NCBI GenBank assembly: GCA_023392205.1
Contig: JAEVZN010000520.1
Location: 1 to 11,125, forward strand
DNA length: 11,125 nucleotides
Source of the DNA: Pseudomonadota bacterium
GTDB lineage: Bacteria; Pseudomonadota; Alphaproteobacteria; Rhizobiales; Xanthobacteraceae
Direction: 5' to 3'
In this document: positions 7,040 through 11,125 of the stretch, piece by piece
Layout: every line of letters starts with the position of its first letter
Numbering within the stretch: position 1 is the stretch's first letter
Made by a program: the position numbers and the translations under genes
Notes under the pieces: model-generated
Seen by the model: only the letters and a program-made list of their open reading frames with translations
Database searches by the model: none
What the model was told of the DNA's origin: nothing

Positions 7040-8830
7040 ATGGCGACTGAGCCCCGATACGACAATCTGTTTGCGGAAATGCTGACGCGGGTGCGCGCGG
7101 CCAATGAAGCCTTGATGGCGGCGGGGACGTTGCCGGAAGAACTCGACCTTGCGCGCATCACCATCGAGCCGCCGCGCGATCCCAGTCACGGTGACATGGC
7201 GACCAATGCGGCGATGGTGCTGGCGAAAGACGCCGGCATGAAGCCGCGCGATCTTGCAGACGCGCTTGCTGCGCGCCTGCGCGAAGATGCGCTGGTGGAG
7301 AGCGTCGCCATTGCGGGGCCGGGCTTCATCAACATGACGCTGAAGCCTGCGGCCTGGATCGGGGCCTTGCGCACGGCCATCGCATCGGGTGCCGAATATG
7401 GACGACAGCGCCCGGAACGGGGCGGCAAGGTCAATGTAGAATACGTCTCGGCCAATCCCACGGGTCCGATGCATGTCGGTCATTGCCGCGGGGCGGTGTT
7501 TGGCGATGCGCTGGCGAGCCTTCTGTCTTTCGCCGGCCACGACGTGACGCGCGAATATTACATCAACGATGCCGGCGCGCAGGTCGATGTGCTGGCCCGT
7601 TCTGCCTTTCTGCGCTACCGCGAAGCGCTCGGTGAAGACATTGGCGCGATCCCGGACGGTCTCTATCCCGGCGATTATCTCAAGCCGGTCGGGCAGGCGC
7701 TGGCGCAGCGTTACGGTCGCGAACTTCTGGAAAAGCCCGAAAGCGACTGGCTCGCGCCGGTGCGCAACATGGCCATCGACATGATGATGGCGATGATCCG
7801 CGAAGACCTCGCAGCCCTCAATGTCCATCACGACGTGTTCTTCTCGGAGCGTTCGCTGATCGAAGGCGGCGATCGTGTCGGTGCGACGATCGAGAGCCTG
7901 CGCGCCGAGGGCGAGGTCTATGAGGGCCGCCTGCCGCCGCCGAAGGGCGCGCCGGTCGAGGATTACGAGGACCGCGAGCAGACCCTGTTCCGCTCCACGG
8001 ATTTCGGCGACGATGTCGACCGTCCGCTGAAAAAGTCGGACGGCAGCTACACCTATTTCGCGTCCGACATCGCCTATCACAAATCCAAATTCGATCGCGG
8101 CTTTGCCGATATGATCGATGTCTGGGGCGCCGACCACGGCGGCTATATCAAGCGCATGCAGGCGGCCGTTAAAGCGGTGAGCAAGGGCCATGCGGCGCTC
8201 GACGTGAAGATCGTACAGCTTGTGAAGTTGCTGCGCGGCGGCGAACCGGTAAAGATGTCAAAGCGATCCGGCGATTTCATCACCCTGCGTGAAGTGGTGG
8301 ATGAAGTCGGCCGCGATGCGGTGCGCTTCATGATGCTGTACCGCAAGAATGACGCCGTGCTGGATTTCGATCTCGCCAAGGTCATCGAGCAGTCGCGCGA
8401 AAATCCTGTTTTCTATGTGCAATATGCGCATGCGCGCGGGCATTCGATTTTCCGCATGGCCCGCGAAGCCTTCGCACATCTGCCATCGAGCGCGGCAGAG
8501 CGTGTCGCGCTATTGTCGCGCGCGCCGGTGGACCGTCTGAGCGATCCTGCGGAACTCGCCCTGATCCGCAAGGTCGCGCTCTATCCGCGGCTGGTCGACA
8601 CGGCGGCTGCCGCGCATGAGCCGCACCGAATCGCCTTTTACCTCTATGATCTCGCCAGCGACTTCCACGCCCACTGGACGCAGGGGAAAGGGTTGCCTCA
8701 TTTACGCTTCATTATACAGAATGATGAAGAAGTAACCGTGGCGCGTCTGGCACTGGTTCAGGCAGTCGTCACCGTGTTCGCGTCGGGCCTTGGTATTCTG
8801 GGGGTGGAGGCGCCGGAAGAGATGCGGTGA
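7040..8830 (+). CDS. argS: Arginyl-tRNA synthetase
   Basis: Class Ia aminoacyl-tRNA synthetase that charges tRNA-Arg with arginine in the cytoplasm. At 596 residues it is normal for the family. The N-terminal tRNA-binding Add-1 domain covers about residues 1-100. The HIGH signature is H145-V-G-H148 within [20 protein letters not shown], followed by [11 protein letters not shown]. The KMSKS loop appears as K405-MSKR-409 in [15 protein letters not shown]. The C-terminal DALR anticodon-binding domain starts near residue 455 ([17 protein letters not shown]) and ends with the conserved [13 protein letters not shown]. The ATG at 7040 has no clear Shine-Dalgarno. It lies 71 bases after dgt; the gap holds an imperfect GC-rich hairpin (6987-7011) without a T-run. 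Unlike the genes to its left, it encodes Glu-Leu with GAACTC or GAACTT rather than GAATTG. Confidence 0.98.
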   Translation: MATEPRYDNLFAEMLTRVRAANEALMAAGTLPEELDLARITIEPPRDPSHGDMATNAAMVLAKDAGMKPRDLADALAARLREDALVESVAIAGPGFINMTLKPAAWIGALRTAIASGAEYGRQRPERGGKVNVEYVSANPTGPMHVGHCRGAVFGDALASLLSFAGHDVTREYYINDAGAQVDVLARSAFLRYREALGEDIGAIPDGLYPGDYLKPVGQALAQRYGRELLEKPESDWLAPVRNMAIDMMMAMIREDLAALNVHHDVFFSERSLIEGGDRVGATIESLRAEGEVYEGRLPPPKGAPVEDYEDREQTLFRSTDFGDDVDRPLKKSDGSYTYFASDIAYHKSKFDRGFADMIDVWGADHGGYIKRMQAAVKAVSKGHAALDVKIVQLVKLLRGGEPVKMSKRSGDFITLREVVDEVGRDAVRFMMLYRKNDAVLDFDLAKVIEQSRENPVFYVQYAHARGHSIFRMAREAFAHLPSSAAERVALLSRAPVDRLSDPAELALIRKVALYPRLVDTAAAAHEPHRIAFYLYDLASDFHAHWTQGKGLPHLRFIIQNDEEVTVARLALVQAVVTVFASGLGILGVEAPEEMR

Positions 8831-8968
8831 AGTCGCGTCAAGCGGCGGGGGTTGCGTTTGAAAATGCCAGCCGTCGGCGCGCACGCAGCGGTTCAATGCG
8901 GGCGGTTGCTGGCGGGTGTTGTGGCAGTGCAAGTTCGGCGCACCCGCTTGACGGCCCAGTAGAGTAGA

Positions 8969-8973
8969 GAAGG
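8969..8973 (+). promoter_or_regulatory. Shine-Dalgarno of SPOR protein
   Basis: GAAGG lies 11 bases before the ATG at 8985 and supports that start. A good -35-like TTGACG occurs at 8948, but no -10 sits at an acceptable distance from it, so I do not call a promoter. Confidence 0.5.
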
Positions 8974-8984
8974 TCACGGGCCTT

Positions 8985-10808
8985 ATGGCGGATGACAATC
9001 GCAACGACGGTCGCAACAACGGTCAGCGTGGCTATGATCCCTACGCGCGGCGGCGCGCGGCACTGGTGGCATCCGCGCAGGAAGACCCGCTTGCGGAACT
9101 GGCGCGGCTGATCGGACAGCAGAACGAGTCGGGATCGCCTGTCCGCCAGAGTCCCGCGCGGATCGGCCATGACAGCGAAGCGCAGCCGGGCTGGCCGGCC
9201 TTGCCGGGGCTGTCCGGAAAAAGCACCGATCGCTATCGCCAGCAGCAGGACGTTCCCGATCCTTACACTCCCGATCCTTACACTCCCGATCCTTATGCGG
9301 CCGATCCATATGCCGCCGATCCCTACGATCAGGACCGGCAAGGCGGCTATGGTCAGGGCAAATACGGGCACGGTTCAGCCGGAAGCCATTCTCCGGCGGC
9401 GCCTTATGCCGCGGCGCCATCCTACAGCGACCGCTCCTACGATTCGCAGAGCCACGATCCATCGGATTACGACGATCGTTATGTCGCGGCCCCGACCTAT
9501 GGCGTGCGGCCGGACGATCGCAATCCGGTGTATGTGCCGCCGCGTTATGCCGACGACGCCGCCTATGGCGATGCCGGACGGAGCTATTCCGCGCCGCATG
9601 CGGGCGAGGCCGGATATCAGGACGGCTACGGTTATACCGACCCTCGTTACGCAGTTGCTGCCGATCCGCATGCAGCCTACGCGGACCGGCAATATGCGCA
9701 GGATGCGCATGGTGCCTACGATCAGGGTTATGACCGCGACGCCTATGCGCAGGAGGCCTATGCGCAGCCCGGTTATTCGCAGGGCGGCTATCATCAGGGC
9801 GCTTATGCGGCGCAGGACGGCGCGGCCTATGCCGCAGCCGGCGATGGGCGTTTTGCGGTCGGGCATCCGGCCTCTTTCGGCGCGGGCAAAATGCCGAAAT
9901 CCGGCCGCTTCCCGATCTCCGGGAAACGCGGCGGTATGGTCACCGTGCTGGCGGTGATGGCCCTGGCGGTGGTCGGGACGGCAGGCGCCTTTGGCTATCG
10001 CGCCACTTTCGGCGGGCCGGGGACTTCGGGTCCGCCGCCGGTCATCAAGGCCGATCCCAATCCGACCAAGATTGTGCCGGCGACCGACGCCAGCGCCAAG
10101 CCCATTCAGGACCGTATCGGCGGCGAACGGCTGGTCTCGCGCGAGGAGCAGCCGATCCAGATGCCCGATCCGGCGCGCGCCGGTGCGCCGCGCGTGATTT
10201 TCCCGCATACAGCGGGCGTCGATCAGGACCGGCAGATTTCCTCCAATATTGCTTCAACCGGCACCGGTGCCAACGAGCCCCGGCGGATACGCACCGTCGC
10301 CATCCGGCCGGACGGGACCGTCGATTCTGCCGCCGCGCGTCAGACCGGGCCGTCCGCGAGCCGCAGCGCTGTGCCCTTCGCCGAGCCGGATCCGGCCGCC
10401 GTGCGCGCGCAGCCGGTGCCGCCCTCCGCGAATGCGCCGCTGGCATTGACGCCGAGCGAAGTTCCAGTCCCGCAGCCGCAGCCGCAGCGCCAGGCCGCGC
10501 GGACGCCGTCCAATGGTTCGCCATTCCCGGCGCCGATCACGGGCAGTGCCAATCCGGTGGCGGGCGGCTTTGCCGTCCAGGTCTCGTCCCAGCGCAGCGA
10601 GGCCGAGGCGCAGGCGTCCTTCCGGTCACTGCAGCAGCGGTTTCCGGCTGTCCTGGGCAATCGCGAGCCGATGATCCGCCGCGCCGATCTCGGCGAGAAG
10701 GGGGTCTATTACCGGGCGCAGGTGCCGTTCGGCAGCCAGGCCGAAGCCAGCGAATTCTGCAGCAGTCTCAAGGCTGCCGGCGGACAATGCGTCGTCCAGA
10801 GGAATTGA
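8985..10808 (+). CDS. Single-pass membrane protein with tyrosine-rich N-terminal region and C-terminal SPOR domain
   Basis: SPOR domains bind denuded glycan strands in septal peptidoglycan, so this 607-residue protein probably acts at the cell wall or division site. Residues 1-55 contain a conserved-looking start (GYDPYARRRAALVAS, then DPLAELARLIGQ). Residues about 91-285 are low complexity: five DPY-type five-residue repeats at 91-115, then many [GASQ]Y pairs. I count 31 tyrosines between residues 94 and 282. One transmembrane helix lies at about 318-340 (MVTVLAVMALAVVGTAGAFGY), preceded by basic residues, which predicts a cytoplasmic N-terminus. A Pro/Ala-rich periplasmic linker leads to the SPOR domain at 526-607 (GGFAVQVSSQRSEAEAQASF to GGQCVVQRN). 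C592 and C602 could form a disulfide, as in FtsN-type SPOR domains. It is 154 bases after argS and 47 bases before nagZ. The domain is sure; a precise role (FtsN-like, DamX-like or other) is not. Confidence 0.93.
   Translation: MADDNRNDGRNNGQRGYDPYARRRAALVASAQEDPLAELARLIGQQNESGSPVRQSPARIGHDSEAQPGWPALPGLSGKSTDRYRQQQDVPDPYTPDPYTPDPYAADPYAADPYDQDRQGGYGQGKYGHGSAGSHSPAAPYAAAPSYSDRSYDSQSHDPSDYDDRYVAAPTYGVRPDDRNPVYVPPRYADDAAYGDAGRSYSAPHAGEAGYQDGYGYTDPRYAVAADPHAAYADRQYAQDAHGAYDQGYDRDAYAQEAYAQPGYSQGGYHQGAYAAQDGAAYAAAGDGRFAVGHPASFGAGKMPKSGRFPISGKRGGMVTVLAVMALAVVGTAGAFGYRATFGGPGTSGPPPVIKADPNPTKIVPATDASAKPIQDRIGGERLVSREEQPIQMPDPARAGAPRVIFPHTAGVDQDRQISSNIASTGTGANEPRRIRTVAIRPDGTVDSAAARQTGPSASRSAVPFAEPDPAAVRAQPVPPSANAPLALTPSEVPVPQPQPQRQAARTPSNGSPFPAPITGSANPVAGGFAVQVSSQRSEAEAQASFRSLQQRFPAVLGNREPMIRRADLGEKGVYYRAQVPFGSQAEASEFCSSLKAAGGQCVVQRN
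9255..9329 (+). repeat. 15-base in-frame tandem repeat encoding PDPYT/ADPYA units
   Basis: Five 15-base units: CCCGATCCTTACACT twice exactly (9255-9269, 9270-9284), then CCCGATCCTTATGCG, GCCGATCCATATGCC and GCCGATCCCTACGAT. They encode PDPYT, PDPYT, PDPYA, ADPYA and ADPYD inside the SPOR protein. The first two are identical at the DNA level and so look recent; later units differ mainly at synonymous positions, so DPY is held at the protein level. Confidence 0.9.
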
Positions 10809-10855
10809 CGGCCGTTCGCTTGACCCTGGACTTGGCGAAGGGCTAAGCCGCGCCG

Positions 10856-11125
10856 ATGGCGGCGCGTGCATTCATCTGCGGGATTTCCGGCGAGACCATC
10901 TCGGCCGACGAGGAAGCCTTTCTGCGCGAGGCGCAGCCCTGGGGGCTGATCCTGTTCCGGCGCAATGTTGAAAGCCCGGCGCAAGTTACTGTGCTCACAG
11001 AGACATTCCGGCAGATCGTGGGCTGGAATGCGCCGGTTCTGGTCGATCAGGAAGGCGGACGCGTGCAGCGGCTCGGGCCGCCGCATTGGCCGGCTTATCC
11101 GCCCGGTGCGGCCTATGCGCGGCTC
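10856..11125 (+). CDS. nagZ: Beta-N-acetylhexosaminidase (GH3), 3' end cut by window
   Basis: Cytoplasmic enzyme of peptidoglycan recycling that removes N-acetylglucosamine from GlcNAc-anhydroMurNAc muropeptides. Ninety codons are visible and the frame is open to the window edge. Residues 30-36 read GLILFRR and residues 62-72 read LVDQEGGRVQR, the GH3/NagZ N-terminal signature. They are followed by a Pro-rich stretch leading to AYARL, as in the family. The ATG at 10856 is the only nearby start: an in-frame TAA lies at 10844-10846. No Shine-Dalgarno sits at normal distance; GAAGGG at 10837-10842 is 13 bases away. A TTGACC (10820) / CTAAGC (10843) pair with a 17-base gap could drive a leaderless transcript but is weak. 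It follows the SPOR gene by 47 bases on the same strand, linking two cell-wall functions. The catalytic His and Asp lie beyond the window. Confidence 0.92.
   Translation, partial: MAARAFICGISGETISADEEAFLREAQPWGLILFRRNVESPAQVTVLTETFRQIVGWNAPVLVDQEGGRVQRLGPPHWPAYPPGAAYARL

Noticed and set aside
8693..8718. TTGCCT...TATACA promoter-like pair in the AT-rich end of argS
   Set aside because: The 14-base spacing is too short, and the AT-rich codons encode a conserved argS segment.
8912..8947. GCGGGTG/CACCCGC inverted repeat after argS
   Set aside because: Only a 7-bp stem with a 22-base loop and no T-run; too weak to call a terminator.
8702..9019. Minus-strand frame spanning the argS-SPOR gap
   Set aside because: It overlaps conserved ends of argS and the SPOR start, has no recognisable motif, and most of it is coding on the other strand.
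9169..9957. Alternate plus-strand frame within the SPOR gene
   Set aside because: It is Met/Arg/Pro/Thr-rich, as expected from a shifted reading of the tyrosine-rich repeats, with no domain.

Overview
The window looks like an ordinary chromosomal segment of a GC-rich alphaproteobacterium, most likely Hyphomicrobiales (Bradyrhizobium/Rhodopseudomonas or Xanthobacteraceae-like). This rests on GC-rich codon use, a large family-type tripartite-tricarboxylate (Bug) binding protein, and the gene block erpA / dgt / argS / SPOR protein / nagZ, which I remember as typical of that group. No search could be run, so the taxonomic call is inference.

Layout. Positions 1-4241 hold a two-gene RND efflux operon: the 3' part of a periplasmic membrane fusion protein (its N-terminal anchor lies before the window) and a complete HAE-1 type inner-membrane permease, 4 bases apart. 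No outer-membrane channel gene follows in the window, so the pump presumably uses an unlinked TolC-like protein. A 57-base tandem repeat (four 14-base units) separates the permease from an orphan Bug-type periplasmic solute-binding protein (4332-5309). The binding protein is convergent with erpA (5329-5709, minus strand), which encodes an A-type iron-sulfur carrier. The two genes share a strong 12-base-pair inverted repeat that overlaps the erpA stop codon.

A 53-base divergent spacer then leads into rightward housekeeping genes: dgt (HD-domain dGTPase-like), argS (arginyl-tRNA synthetase), a single-pass SPOR-domain protein with a very tyrosine-rich low-complexity cytoplasmic half, and the first 90 codons of nagZ (GH3 beta-N-acetylhexosaminidase), cut by the window end.

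Functionally the left third is accessory transport (drug/toxicant export plus organic-acid-type solute capture). The right two thirds are core functions: Fe-S cluster delivery, dNTP control, translation, and peptidoglycan binding and recycling. The SPOR protein and nagZ both relate to the cell wall and probably form a transcription unit.

I found no mobile element, tRNA, rRNA, CRISPR array or obvious new defence system. The items most worth a second look are the tyrosine-rich domain with its DPY repeat, the 14-base tandem repeat, the alternative-pairing hairpin at the bug/erpA junction, several genes without a visible Shine-Dalgarno sequence, and a striking preference for NAA-TTG codon pairs in the left genes.
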